Source: Dermatemys mawii
Lineage: Eukaryota; Chordata; Testudines; Dermatemydidae
Assembly (NCBI GenBank): GCA_007922305.1
Contig: ML677365.1
Location: 16,908,281-16,972,280, forward strand
Reading direction: 5' to 3'
DNA: 64,000 nucleotides
Shown here: in pieces, positions 52,726-64,000 of the stretch
Position numbering within the stretch: the stretch's first letter is position 1
Layout of the letters: every line of letters begins with the position of its first letter
Program-made: the position numbers and the translations under genes
Notes under the pieces: model-generated
What the model saw: only the letters and a program-made list of their open reading frames with translations
Told to the model about the DNA's origin: nothing
Databases searched by the model: none

Positions 52726-54219
52726 TTGTCTGATGGGTGCCAGGAACCCCTGTGTGGCCGGCCCTAGGACACAAGCTCCCTACTCCTCCTCCTTTCCTCT
52801 CTCAGTTCTCCCCCATTAGCCCTGCAGTCTTTCCTTTATAGAAACCATCCAGTCTGGTTCTCCCCAGCTGAGTTTAATCCTCAATTTACTGTTTCCCCTA
52901 CAGATACCACAGAATGGGGTAACTGGGCCCTCAGACTCACTGTAAATCCATTATTTGCCAGAGTCTAGCATATGTCCCACTGTCACTTTATTCAGCGACA
53001 AGTTCATGACTCTAAGCTTTTTGCTTTAACCACTGCCGTGAAACTTAATGCTGGATGAACTAATTTTGTCTAATTTCAAACACTCATTTATAGGGGGCTT
53101 TAAAGTCTTGCTCTGAATCAGATATTAATGGGTTCATATTACACCTTGCCTATGGGGAAAAAAAGTCAGGGGATAAAGAAAGTGCTAATAAAACAGTAAG
53201 TACAATGGACCAATTTCTCAGTAATATAGGTTGGCTACCCCAGTTTACACCAGCTGAGGGTCTGATGCTATCGGTGGCTATAGGCCAGACTAGTTGTTGA
53301 GAGAGGATTCCCTTTTTATAGAAAACATGGTTGTCTTAAATTTGAATCACCATTGAGAAAATAGCATTGCTTTAAAATTATGGGGGGAAAATTGGTGAAC
53401 CTCACTGAGTTTTGTGACCCCCATGCCTGTGACTCACTTCCTCCCAAATAAAGTTTAAAGGATTCATAAAACCTCTGACACCATAAGATTTGTCATTTCC
53501 CAAGGAAATCTGTGAAAGCCATCTCTCTTCTGTAAAGACAGATGGAATGTAAGTAACTAAATTCCACGCACTCACATTCACGTACTGGCTAGATATTGTA
53601 AAGTGTGTTTGGTTGCCTTTGTTACTGTGCTATTGGTATTGTGACAGCCTGTGAATTGCTTTTGCCAGGGTGCATGATAATATGAAAATATGGTCTTTGT
53701 GGTTGGGCCTCATGCCATCTGTCTGAACCTGCTATTGTGGAATGAATGCTTTCTAGGTACTGTGAATGATGTAATATTGCCTGTAAGCTATCACTGGGTG
53801 TATGGATCTGATATGAATTTACAAGTTTTTATGGACACAATAAAAATATTAAATAATAAAAAAGTGAAAAATAACAAGCCAAGGATATGACTCCCCTGGT
53901 GAAACTGCTATAAAGCATTTTACGTACTATACTTCAAAAGTTATATGTTTCAAGTCAAGACCTATGCTTTGAAGAATTAGTAAGATGTACCAGATGGCAA
54001 AAACATACCTGATAGGCAGTAGGTCTTTTTAATGGGGTTCTGAAATTAATCCCAAATGGACTGCTAACATTCTAAGAGTGCTGGGCAGGAAGTGTGGTGG
54101 GGAGGTGAAGAGGTAGAATGGATTATATGATCTGGTGGGTTGAAGTTCTAGCCTATAGCAGCCTGGCAAGAACTATCCTAATAAAATAAGTAATATTTCA
54201 ACACTTTCCAAGCCCAGAA
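52726..54219. other. Non-coding stretch, no gene seen
   Basis: No domain-bearing frames; the 66-codon frame at 53690-53890 is unsupported. No repeat recognised. Confidence 0.5.
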
Positions 54220-54840
54220 AGGAACACTGTGATCAGCTAGTTCAACCTCCTGTAAAACACAGGCTGTAGAACTTCCCCTCAAATAATTCCTAGAGTAACT
54301 CTTAGAAAAACATCCACACTTGATTTAAAGATGGTCAGTTATAAAGAATCCACCACCACCTTTTGTAAATTGTTCCAATGGTTAGCTACTCTGGCTATCA
54401 AAAATGTACCCCTTATTTGCAGCCTGAATTTGTCTAGTTTCAACTTCCAGCCATTGAATCATGTTACATCTTTCTCTAGTAGACCGAAGAGCCTAAGATT
54501 AAATACTTGTTCCCTGTGTACATATTTATAGGCTGTAAGCAAGTCATCCCTTAACCTTCTCTTTGATAAGATAAATAGATTGAGCTCCTTGAGACTCATT
54601 ATAAGGCATGTTTTCTAAGCCTTTAATTGTTCTTATGATTCTTTTGTGAGCCCCATCCAACTGATCAACATCTTTCTTGAATTGTGGGCACTAGACCTAG
54701 ACACAGTATTTCAGTAGTGATTGCATCAGTGCCAGTTACAGAAGACAGACTATCACTCAAGATTCCTCTGTTTACACATCCTAGAATCTCATTAGTTCTT
54801 TTGGTCACAACATTACATTGAGGAGCTTAATCACACATAA
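54220..54840 (-). mobile_element. CR1-type LINE, 3' part
   Basis: Plus-strand text is the reverse complement of a CR1 3' region: TCAACCTCCTGTAAAACACA, ATTGTTCCAATGGTTAGCTA, CTTAACCTTCTCTTTGATAA and TTGAATTGTGGGCACTAGAC appear in the expected order, 620 bp in all. It covers the end of ORF2 (C-terminal region) and 3' UTR. The frame on the minus strand is interrupted. An older, longer copy than those at 2.05 and 24.9 kb. Confidence 0.82.
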
Positions 54841-55921
54841 GCTTGGAGGAGTTGCTCGATAAACTAATAGTCAGGATAGTAATATGGTTTGATAGTAATA
54901 CTGAGAGTCAGGAACTCCTGTGGACTTGGACTAGACAGTAACAGTCTGACCCTGGCCCAGATCATTCTCTCCTTGGTGAAGTCTGCTGGAGGGCGCTCGC
55001 AGGGGGAGATCTCTGTGAGGATCTCCTGAAAGGGATTCCCCATAGCGTCCCATTGGAGAAGATGCAGTTTGTCCTCCCATGGAAATGAATGCAGGGCCCA
55101 CCCCAAATAAAAGGATTCATAGAAGTCCAGGGCCATTGATGAGTAAATTCTTTGCCTTCATAGCAGCTCCATAACTACCAGCTTCAGCTCGTTGGTACCA
55201 GGCCTCACTGAAACTGTGGTACCTGAGACTCACCATAGCTTTTGATGCCCTAGGTCCACATTAACTTCTCAGGGGGATTGCTGTGGGGTCAAAGTGGAGA
55301 TGATGAGTACACAACCCCAGATCACCCAATGTCCACCTCCACCCTCTAGCACAGACCCCAGACCTGCTGGGGCCAGGGAAAAGGCCATAGAGGTGAATAA
55401 CTCCTCTTTCCCTCTCCCATTTCAGACAATGGGGTAGGAAGTCCATGTACAATTCAGGAATGCATAAGCAATCATCATTTTAAGCCCACTTTTACACTCT
55501 GCTGCCATACACAGGGCTGGTCCCTCTCCTTAGGGCTGGGGCAATCTAAGGGTTGCTTTTACTTACACCAGCACTAAATGACCCCAAAGGACCCAAACCA
55601 CTGCTACAATTCAGTGGTGACTGAAGCCAATCATCTTTCTTCCAGCCACGCCCCCCCATTTGTCAACAGCATGGAGGGGGAGTGGCAAACGTGCCTTTAC
55701 AATGGCCCTACATCACTGAAGGGGCACTTGGTGATCACGCTTGAGTCGGTTACATTGGCTTCAGGGACAGAGTCCACTGGCAATAGAGCTCAGAACAAGC
55801 TTCACAATATTCATAAATCTGGCCCTAAATGATAAAAAGGGGTGAGGGTGGGAAATGGGTTTAGGGATGGAGAAGAATGGACAAACTGTGGGAGCACTGC
55901 TGCCTCGCCAGACATGGCATA
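54841..55921. other. Non-coding stretch, no gene seen
   Basis: Moderately GC-balanced DNA with frames of 63-90 codons on both strands, none with a motif. No repeat recognised. Confidence 0.5.
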
Positions 55922-55925
55922 TTGC

Positions 55926-56240
55926 AGTGTTGCCAACTTTCATGAGTCTCATGAGAATTATTGTTGTTTTCCTTAAAGTCCCAGCTCCTGGAGTCACATG
56001 AATAAGTGATGATTTCAGCCTTCATTTCTTAAAGAAAAAGTAAATTTCTCTAGCCCTCTAGGCTGTGGAGAAAGCTTCATAATGTGACCCCAGTGCATCC
56101 TAAAGGCTGAAAGAGCAGAAGGCAAATAAAAAGAATACCAAATCTATTATGTTGACATAATCTCATGATTTTAAAGCCAATCTCATGATTTCTGGTAAGC
56201 CTGACTCATGATTTTTGAGGACTTGTGGTTAGCAATGCTG
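55926..56240. mobile_element. Inverted-repeat element with CAGTGTTGCCAAC end (about 315 bp)
   Basis: CAGTGTTGCCAACTTTCATG at the left and TGTGGTTAGCAATGCTG at the right are degenerate inverted ends. The interior has CCCAGCTCCTGGAGTCACAT and repeated TCTCATGATTT. A target duplication is not clear. Possibly the same family as 29466-29722. No coding. Confidence 0.65.
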
Positions 56241-59200
56241 CATGTAGATCAACTCACATCCCAGCTAGCCACTTTATCTCCCCTAGACATTTTCTCTCCA
56301 GCCTTTTCTACACAGGCCAGGATCTCAGCCTCATTGCCCCAAGGTTTTTGTCTTACAACTTCTCTAGTCCCAGGCAGTGAGCACAGAATTCCTTCTTCCC
56401 CTCCCTGCAGCAACTTTCCTCTACAGATTTTCTGTCTCTATAATAACCTCCCAGCTCCCAGGTCCATCCTCTAGCCATCCAAGTAGTATAAGAGACCTCT
56501 CAAGCCCATTAGCCCATTCAGGGCCTGGGCAGGGTACGTATCCCATCACAGAAGACCACTGGACTGATTCGAGTACAGGAAATTACTGAAGACTGGCTTA
56601 GTCGTTAGCTGTCTTATCAACGAAAAATCAAGTGTCACACCTGGCCTCAAGCTTACACCTGTGTTCAACATAGTGTTGTAAGCAGTTGCACTGACAGTTA
56701 CTTAAGTAGTGGTTTTTTTGCATAAAATGGGGTTATAGGCTGAGGTCTCTATGTAGCTCTCCAGGTCAAAGTTCAATCCCATGGCACTACGGAAAAAAGT
56801 CAGTTCCTAACCCCAGTAATATGATCAAGATTCTTTTTCTGGATACGTCTTCAATGAGAAAAAATAAATATGTTCTTAACTCACATTAACTAACTCAGGA
56901 AAACATTGCAATAAAGAGACAGCAACTCAGCTTTTAACTGAGGTTAGCAGCTTAATTTCAACGCCAGTTTGAGTAGATACCTTTTCTGGCAGTAGACATA
57001 TCCTCTCAGTAAAACATGTAATACTGGGTGCTATTTACCTACACTACAGAGTTACTTGGTTACTGGCATCTGATAGCTTTGCAAAGCAGTTTGAGATACC
57101 TTGAATGTGAGAGATGCTATATAAAACCAAGGGTCTTTTGTTTTATTTCTTGGTGGTCATAGAACTATACCGATGTTATACCCATGTCAAGCTGGTGAGG
57201 GGAAATGACAGAATGAGATAAGAAATGCAGTTACATACACATTACTTTCTACTAGAAATACATTTTCAAAAAGACTGGGTTTGCCAAACATTTGCACAGA
57301 CTGACGAAACCAAAAGTGACACACTGTAAATGTGTTCACTGAGTAATTTGTGTGAGCTCTTTCCACATACTGAGTCAGGAGATTACAGGAACTTGCTGCA
57401 CTGTTAATTCCAAAGGGGTATGTGAAGTTTTTATCCTATTGCCTCAGGGTAGTTAGGTCTCTCTATTAAACACCTTACAGTGAAGAATTTAATTTAGGAC
57501 TACATACAATATGCTTCATGGGAACATCTGGCATTTAAAAAATGTTAAAAATGAAATATTTAATACCCAAGTACTTCTTTTCCATACAATATCTTTTTTT
57601 CCTCATGGGAGATCCAAATTCCTAAGTCTTTTACACATATTCTTCCTCTTGTACTGAAATTAACGTGGTTGCTAGAGACCAGTTTCTCAAGCTCCTAAAA
57701 CTATATACTCTATGTAGCTTTTCAATGCATTTATGAGATGTTCTTGATTTCATAAGCACTTTAAAAGAAATGCTGTTAATCTAATCAGAAAAGTAAATAA
57801 TATTTGAATTTAGCCATTCAATGCATTTGAATCACAAGCCTCTTTCCAAGTGAAAGGATATGGAGGTTTGTAATGCAACTCAAAGAAAACATCAAGATTA
57901 TAAAATCACGCTTGTTCAAACAGGGTTAGGAAATGTGTTTTAGCAGTTTCCAAGGATTTCAAAGAGAAAATAGCATTTTTTTTTCTTCTGGGAAAGTATG
58001 TGATGTGTGGACATTGATTGTACTTTTTCAGATCCCTGAGGTACTATGCAGTGAACATTCATGCTGGTTTTCAGGTCAGACCTGCCATTTACCTACCACA
58101 CAATATCCTAGTCTTGTACCATTCACTATAGCTTGTCTTCAGCAATCACTTAAACTTTATTTTCTTATAAAAAGTGCAAACCAACAAGGAAAAAAGTCTA
58201 TTTCTGGCATACAGTGTTTGATGAAAAACATATTTAGAAGCTTCACATCCCTTCTGTTCAAGCCCTCTTGACTTGTATTTTTAACAGACAGTACATAAAA
58301 CATATTGATGGACAAGGGAGAGGTTTCCATAGTCTGAAATTTGTCTTGAATCTCCAGCCATTACTTGTGCAAATAATTTACTCATATGAGTAGTTCCATT
58401 GAACTACTTCTGTGGGTTGAATCCCCAGCATCCTCTCCAGCCTAACCCTGAATTCCATCTCTCTTACAAGCCCTCAGTATCCCTTCTGTACCTTGTTCAG
58501 GTACTTTCCAGAAGCCACATTCCTTTGTCTTCATAGTTTCCAGTCCAGCCCCGTAATCAAAGATCAGGGGGAAGATGTCTTTGCTGCAGACAGCCTGACT
58601 TCAGTCACACTGAAAACCAATGGTAGCGGCAATCATCTTTATTATGGACAACCTCTGTTCCAAATGGAAAGACACCACCAGACCTGCTTTGGACTGCAGG
58701 TGTAGGATTTATCACTCTGAGTACAATGGAAGTGTTAGAGCTTCTCAGAAAAAGATAGCAAGAATCTTTTACAAAGAGAGGTGTTAGGCAACCAAAATAA
58801 AGGGGTCACTACCAATTGTTATTTTCTAGGTGAAATAATTTGGCTTTTGTATATAATGCCATGTACTACAACTATTCTTAATATATTAGTTACTGTTTAG
58901 CCTTATTTTTGGATCATTCACAAACCAATGCTGGTTTTATTAAAATGTATTTGCTATTCATAAGCGTTCACTGAATTGTTTGGGCAAACATTTTCCAGAT
59001 TATGGATTGAAGTAAACAACTTGTGTACAGCTATCAATAGTTCCTTATTCCTGTTGTGTGGTTTCTGCTCCCTCATTAGATGACTGAAGTATTTTAAAAA
59101 GAGAAAATCCAGTAGAAAACAGCACAGAGCAATCAAAGCACTTCTGTTTCAAAGAAAAATTAGTGCTAAAATTTAGGAAACTTTGGACAACAAGCAGTTG

Positions 59201-59829
59201 TCCAAATCCAATAATATAATCCTACAGAGATATAGCAAATCAAACTCAGTGCTTTTATTCAAACTAATATCCAAACATCTAGGGTTCTTTTATTATTTAG
59301 ACACAGAGAAAATATTAACCTTATGCAAATACTGTGCTTTTGCTATGAAAATATATTTTGCAACCTTGTGCATAGTCTAACATAACCAATGACACTGTCA
59401 ATTCTCTGAAGAAGCCCTTGATTTACTGCTCTTAACAACCAGTAGTTCTAGCCAGACCAAGTCAAAGAGGTGCATTTTTATTTCTTGGAGTTTCTTAATG
59501 GCTGTGTTTCAGATCAAATAATATTTAGACAGCGTGATAGGATCTAATTACTCCTTCTGCCTTAATTCATGATTCTATGGTGCTCTGGAGGTTTTAGATA
59601 ATAAGAGGGAAAATGCATTATCCTATTTGAAACCAGACTATTACCATCAACAAAAGCCCTAAAAGGTAATAAAGGAATATTTATCCATACTATATTTCCA
59701 AAAAGAGGGATACTGATACCAGACAATTCAGTTATGGAAGTGCACGGTGAAGCACACAATCTCTGAATTATACCTCTACTTTTGCAAGTCCTGGATTCTT
59801 CCCATTAGTACATTTTCCACTGCTTTTTC
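56241..59829. other. Non-coding stretch, no gene seen
   Basis: 3.6 kb without supported genes. Frames up to 112 codons (57933-58271) have no recognisable motif. CTCATATGAGTAGTTCCATT near 58381 is a palindromic-relic fragment, and GGCATCTGATAGCTTTGCAA near 57063 is SINE-like. Nothing else seen. Confidence 0.5.
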
Positions 59830-60223
59830 TAGGGCTGTTGATTAATTGCAGTTAACTCATGCGATTAACTCAAAAAAAGAATCACGATTAAAAACATTAA
59901 TCGCAGTTTTAATTACACTGTTAAACAGTAGAATACCAATTAAAATGTATTAAGTAATTGTGCATGTTTTTCTACATTTTCAAATATTTTGATTTCTATT
60001 ACAACAGAATACAAGTATTTGTTGGATTTTTTTATTACAGATATTTGTACTTTAAAAGTGATAAATCAAAAGAAATAGTATTTTTCCATTTACCTCATAT
60101 AAGTACCGTAGTGTAATCTCTTTATCGTGAAAGTGCAACTTACAACTATTGATTATTTTTGTTACATAACAGCACTCAAAAACAATGCAAATCTTTAGAG
60201 CCTTAAGTCTACTCTCAATCCTA

Positions 60224-60330
60224 CTTCTTATTCAGCCAAATGCTAAGACAAACAAGTTTGTTTACATTTATGGGAGAAAATGTTGCCAACTTCTTATTTA
60301 CAATGTCTCCAGAAAGTGAAAACAGGTGTT
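60224..60330 (-). pseudogene. hAT transposase C-terminal domain, inverted duplicate
   Basis: On the minus strand the left arm codes for HLFSLSGDIVNKK, a gap, VNKLVCLSIWLNKK and a stop. This is the conserved end of a hAT transposase (dimerisation region: FS..G.IV..KR, then ...L..L..N). It duplicates the plus-strand end at 62070-62190 in opposite orientation and keeps its reading frame better than that copy. Confidence 0.75.
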
Positions 60331-60365
60331 TGAATGACAATTGAGTAGCTGGCATTGCAAGGCTG

Positions 60366-60480
60366 CTGCTGGGAGCCCCAGGCCCTTTAAATTGTCTACT
60401 GAGGAAGCCGGTCCCGGTATGACACACCGGCTCTTGCCGGTACGCAGTACGGGCGCATACCAGCTTACTTTCACCTCTGC
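60366..60480. other. Small insertion within the left arm of the hAT element
   Basis: GGCTGCTGCTGGGAGCCCCA to CAGCTTACTTTCACCTCTGC interrupts the left-arm match to the right arm. GC content is higher than its surroundings and it contains CACCGGCTCTTGCCGGT, a small palindrome. It could be a fragment of another short repeat. No duplication recognised; edges are approximate. Confidence 0.5.
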
Positions 60481-60559
60481 GCATGCCCCTTCATGCTTCC
60501 GCCACCATTCCAGAGGACATGCGCCCATGCTGATGATGCTTGTTAAAAAAATAATCCAT

Positions 60560-62200
60560 TAATTACATTTGTGACTGAACTCCTTGGGAGAGAATTGTAT
60601 GTCCCCTGCTGTTTTACCCGCATTCTGCCATATATTTCATGTTATAGCAGTCTCGGATGATGACCCAGCATGTTATTCATTTTAAGAACACTTTCACAGC
60701 AGATTTGCAAAACGCAAAGAAGGTACCAATGTGAGATTTCTAAAGATAGCTACAGCACTCCACCCAAGATTTAAGACTCTGAAGTACCTTCCAAAATCTG
60801 AGAGGGATGGGGTGTGGAGGATGCTTTCAGAAGTCTTAAAGAGCAACACTCTGATGTGGAAGCCAAAGAACCCGAACCACCAAAAAAGAAAATCAACCTT
60901 CTGCTGGTGGCATCTGACTCAGATCCAGGAACGCCTCACTTAAAGTTGTTTCGGTTAATGTTGTTTCATTGTTATGTTGCTGATCAATTAGAGAACATGC
61001 TCATTTAAAATTCTGCAATGCTCCCTTCTAAGGTTGCTTGGCAGCCACCTGCTTTGTCCACTGCTTGCAGGAAGAGCAGACCATTGCAGCTAGCTGGTGG
61101 GGGCTTGGAACCAGGGTGGACCGGCAGCCCCCCATCAACTTCCCACTATCAGCTCCCCACTCCCCTAAGTTCCTTGTGCAGCAGTTGGCCAGCAGTTCAG
61201 CTGTCCCTGTCCCCACTGCCATGTGCTGCTCCTGCCCTCTGCCTTGGAGCTGCCCCCAGGAGCCTCCTGCTTGCTGTGAAGGGGGTGGGGAAGTAGGGAC
61301 TAATGTCAGGGTATCCCCCTCCCCCTTGCTCCTGCACCCCGCTTACCCCTTCTCCATATAGAGCATACTGGGGAATGGAGGGAGAGAGACAGAGAGCGCT
61401 TGGGGCGGCAGCTGCTGTCTCAACTTCCTGATCCACTTAAAAAGACAATGTACTTCAGAATGGAGTCAGCTTACTTAAAGGAGCAATGCACATCTCTCTT
61501 TTCCCCCCTCACAGGGTGTGTGTCTGACTCTGTCTGCTATGCTGTGTCCTCTCCCTGCCTCCATTCGTGCTGCCTTGTGGGGTGTGAGAGGCTACATTAA
61601 CAACATGTTAACCCTTGAGGGCTCAGCCAATTGCTAGTTCATCATTTAGCAATAAGGGATTCCCTGGGAAATATCCCACCCTCTGACTCCTCCACCTCAA
61701 CCAAGCTTCACAATAATCATCACTGTGTACCAGTATTAAATTATTTGTTTAAAACTTATACTGTTTGTGTATATATATATTTCTCTGGAACCTAATCCCC
61801 TCATTTACATTAATTCTTATGGGGAAATTGGATTCACTTAACACCATTTCGCTTGAAGTTGCATTTTTCAGGAACATAATTACAATGGTAAGTGAGGAGT
61901 TCCTGTAATGAAAATGAACATGCATTGGTCCGTACTGCTTTGAATCGTTATCGAGCAGAACTCATCATCAGCAAGGACATATGTCTTCTGGAATGGTGAT
62001 TGAAACATGAAAGAATATATGAACGTTTAGCACATATGGCATGTAAATATGTTGCGACATTGGCTGCAACAGAGCCATGTGAATGCCTGTCCTCACTTTC
62101 AGCTGACATTGTGAACAAAAGCAGGCAGCATTATCTCCTGTAAATGTAAACAAACTTGTTTCTCTGAGCAACTGGCTAAACAAGAAGTAGGACTGAGTGG
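60560..62200 (+). pseudogene. hAT transposase, degraded and interrupted
   Basis: The forward coding segment around 60731-60830 has FLKIATALHPRFKTLKYLP and SERDGVW, typical of the middle of hAT transposases (the 'LDPRFK' block). A frameshift follows before 60925. After the nested element the frame resumes at 61908 with EHALVRTALNRYRAE and LLEW, a stop where a second W is expected, LKHERIYERLAHMA, and CLSSLSADIVNKS with further damage. The N-terminal zinc-finger region and the first catalytic part are absent. Would have cut and pasted hAT ends; cannot now. Confidence 0.75.
60926..61905. mobile_element. Nested element, Tc1/mariner-pogo (Tigger-like) type, non-autonomous
   Basis: Left end CAGGAACGCCTCACTTA, right end TAAGTGAGGAGTTCCTG, interrupting the hAT transposase. 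TA follows at the right (61906-61907) and TC precedes at the left (60924-60925), compatible with a TA target of which one copy has mutated. Right part TTCTTATGGGGAAATTGGAT and TTCACTTAACACCATTTCGC are typical of Tigger-like elements. The middle (about 61050-61450) is C/T-rich without transposase motifs. It must have inserted after the hAT copy. Confidence 0.72.
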
Positions 62201-62814
62201 ACTTGTAGGCTCTAAAATTTTACTTTGTTTTATTTTTGAATGCAGTTATTTTTTGTACATAATTTTACATTTGTAAGTTCACTCATGACAAATAGATTTC
62301 ATTACAGTACTTATATTAGGTGAATTGAAAAATACTATTTCTTCTGGTTTTTACAGTGCAAATATTTGTAATCAGAAATATAAAATGAGCACTATACACT
62401 TTGTATTCTGTGTTGTAATTGAAATCAATATATTTGAAAATTTAGAAAAACATGCAAAAATATTTAAATAAATGGTATTCTATTATTGTTTAACAGTGAG
62501 ATTAATTGCTTAACAGACCTAGTTTTTTCTAGTCTAGATCAATTGTCTCAAGTGGCAATTCATCCACCACTTTCCTCTTCTACTTCAGTCTAATAGACCA
62601 TGATGAATTAAATGAGGATTTACTATAGGTTAGAACCAGCTGACTTCCATTACAATATCAACAAGAGCCTTCTAGTGAGGAGGGAGGGAATGTTTTATAA
62701 TGTCATGGAGCCAAGGTCTGCTCTCATTTGCCATTCAATAACTCTACTGAAGCCAATTGATTTGCATGGGCATAAGAGAACGGAATTTGTCCCATTCCAT
62801 TTGTTAAAAAGCAG

Positions 62815-63060
62815 GAGGCACATTCTAATGGTTAAAGTCTAGAACTAGGAGTACGGCCTGGGGGTTATATTACCTGCACTGACAATGATGTGCAGTATGA
62901 CCTTAATCAAGTCACTACACTTCTTTGTGCCACAGTTTCTCAACCATAAAATGGCAATATTACTATTGTGCAACCTCCTAGAGAGGTCATTAATATTAAT
63001 TCATTAATCTTCCTGAAGTGCTTTGAGAGCCTTTCATTGAATGTAAGCATTATTATTCAG
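62815..63060 (+). mobile_element. MIR-like SINE relic
   Basis: CATTCTAATGGTTAAAGTCT, ACCTTAATCAAGTCACTACA, GTGCCACAGTTTCTCAACCA, TAAAATGGCAATATTACTAT and GAAGTGCTTTGAGAGCCTTT appear in the order of a MIR-type SINE from head to tail. Diverged; ends not exact. Confidence 0.6.
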
Positions 63061-63430
63061 TATTATAACAGAAGTGAAAACACACTATGAAAATACCTTA
63101 AGAAGTAGGTTACATGTAAAAAGTTTGCAACATGAAATAGCTGTGCATTTGATGAGTAATGGAACACAGAGGAACATTTAAGCATCAGAGGAACAGTTTT
63201 GAACATAAGAAATTCAAATCAACTTATTCTTTCTGCAATCCCCAAAAATCTAGGTAGTGGCAGTTCCTATTTTCTTGAAAAGTAGTACAGATTTGATTTA
63301 TACTACTTGCTCATATTATTTTCAGCTGTTTGTGCTATATTTCAACCTCTCTTAGAACTCTTCTCCCAGAGATTCATGTGTATTAACTAAGCATTTGAAC
63401 ATCCAGCACTTCTATAAGTCTTCATGTAAA
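63061..63430. other. Non-coding stretch, no gene seen
   Basis: AT-rich DNA between the SINE relic and the next palindromic relic. No frame or element recognised. Confidence 0.5.
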
Positions 63431-63528
63431 TGAGCCAGATTCTGTTCTTCGTTACACGGTTGTAAATCAGGAGTAAATCCATTGCAATCAACTATAAAAT
63501 TGGTGTTTGTGAGAAGAGAATCAGCCCC
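63431..63528. repeat. Old palindromic amniote-type repeat (relic)
   Basis: GAGCCAGATTCTGTTCTTCG at the left and TGAGAAGAGAATCAGCCCC at the right are inversely related around AAATCAGGAGTAAATCCATT. Same theme as 38095-38192. Class unknown. Confidence 0.55.
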
Positions 63529-64000
63529 AGTATCTCTAACATTCATGAAAGTTACATGCAGTCAAAGATGGAATAGCATTACAAATATATTGATGCAGTC
63601 TCCCTGACTGATTTCTAATTTGCTTCCTTTTGTAACCTAAGTTTTTGACCAAGTAAAATGACAACCTGCCCATTGTCAGGAATTCATGGTTTTCTTTTGC
63701 CTGTTTTCTAAACCTCTATGAACTGTATTAGAATGACAGTAGAGGCCAAGTCTGGCTAATAATCCCAAGCATGTATCTGCAAATCTTCCATTGTAATTTG
63801 CTGCATCTTTTCACTCTGCAATTTTCTTTTTGAAAATAAAGTGATCAAAGCTGTACATATGCAGAGCCAGTGCCACAGCTGGTCTAACTCAACATAGGTC
63901 CATTGATGTCAATGGAACCATATGACAATTTACTCCAGTGAGGATCTAACTCACAGTAATTCCTGTAGTGCCAGATATTCTAGCCAAGTCTATATAGTAG
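63529..64000. other. Non-coding stretch, no gene seen
   Basis: No gene signal. TCCATTGATGTCAATGGAAC near 63900 is a further short palindromic relic. Confidence 0.5.

Larger units (their letters stand above)
59830..62521 (+). mobile_element. hAT-type transposon with transposase remnants and long inverted arms
   Basis: Ends TAGGGCTGTTGATTAA and TTAACAGACCTA, flanks GCTTTTTC (59822-59829) and GTTTTTTC (62522-62529), an 8-bp duplication with one mismatch. The inverted arms are long, about 59830-60540 against 61960-62521 (the left arm is lengthened by a small insertion). They include the transposase C-terminal coding sequence, present therefore in both orientations. Between the arms lies forward transposase coding and a nested 980-bp element (60926-61905). 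Ends, duplication and C-terminal motif all point to hAT. Non-functional. Confidence 0.85.

Noticed and set aside
57933..58271. 112-codon plus-strand frame
   Set aside because: Serine- and cysteine-rich without any recognisable motif, and no splice or promoter context.

Overview
The window looks like vertebrate nuclear DNA, most likely from a turtle (a crocodilian is the main alternative). I base this on the interspersed repeats: CR1-type LINE 3' ends in both orientations, many hAT-type and other short inverted-repeat elements with 8-bp target duplications, MIR-like SINE tails, and Penelope-like element (PLE) sequence in several places. There is no bacterial-style gene packing, and almost all short open frames look random. 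The species call rests on recognising repeat families by eye and has not been searched.

Layout. 1-27.9 kb is AT-rich non-coding DNA with scattered repeats: CR1 (2.05 and 24.9 kb), hAT elements (3.6, 6.6, 10.5, 11.5, 20.2, 21.8, 22.6 kb) and small PLE end fragments (2.46, 6.3, 14.6, 24.0, 26.4 kb). A CpG-rich block at about 27.9-29.3 kb holds the only host-gene signal I can support: a minus-strand first exon that codes for a signal peptide and ends in a strong splice donor (ATG at 28612, donor at 28552). If it is real, 1-28.55 kb is part of a long first intron and 29.3-64 kb lies upstream of the gene. I could not name the gene.

29.3-64 kb is repeat-rich intergenic-type DNA: CR1/L2-like LINE pieces (29.8, 36.1, 39.0, 51.6, 54.2 kb), a broken L1-type ORF2 tail (36.5-37.4 kb), several short inverted-repeat elements, a long PLE (41.48-44.61 kb) and a hAT element carrying transposase remnants (59.83-62.52 kb) with a second transposon inside it.

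The most interesting material is the PLE set. The long copy has reverse-transcriptase and GIY-YIG endonuclease coding sequence, a 12-bp target duplication, and an inverted copy of its own last ~660 bp at its left end. Four smaller insertions look like the same 3' end, again folded back on itself, and three of these have clear 12-14 bp duplications. The ends carry a hammerhead-ribozyme-like pattern. The hAT element at 60 kb has a similar plan: an inverted copy of its transposase 3' end sits at its left side. Also notable are a 53-bp insertion matching DNA 3 kb away, a G-rich minisatellite inside a hAT element, and a splice-donor-like word shared by three hAT elements.
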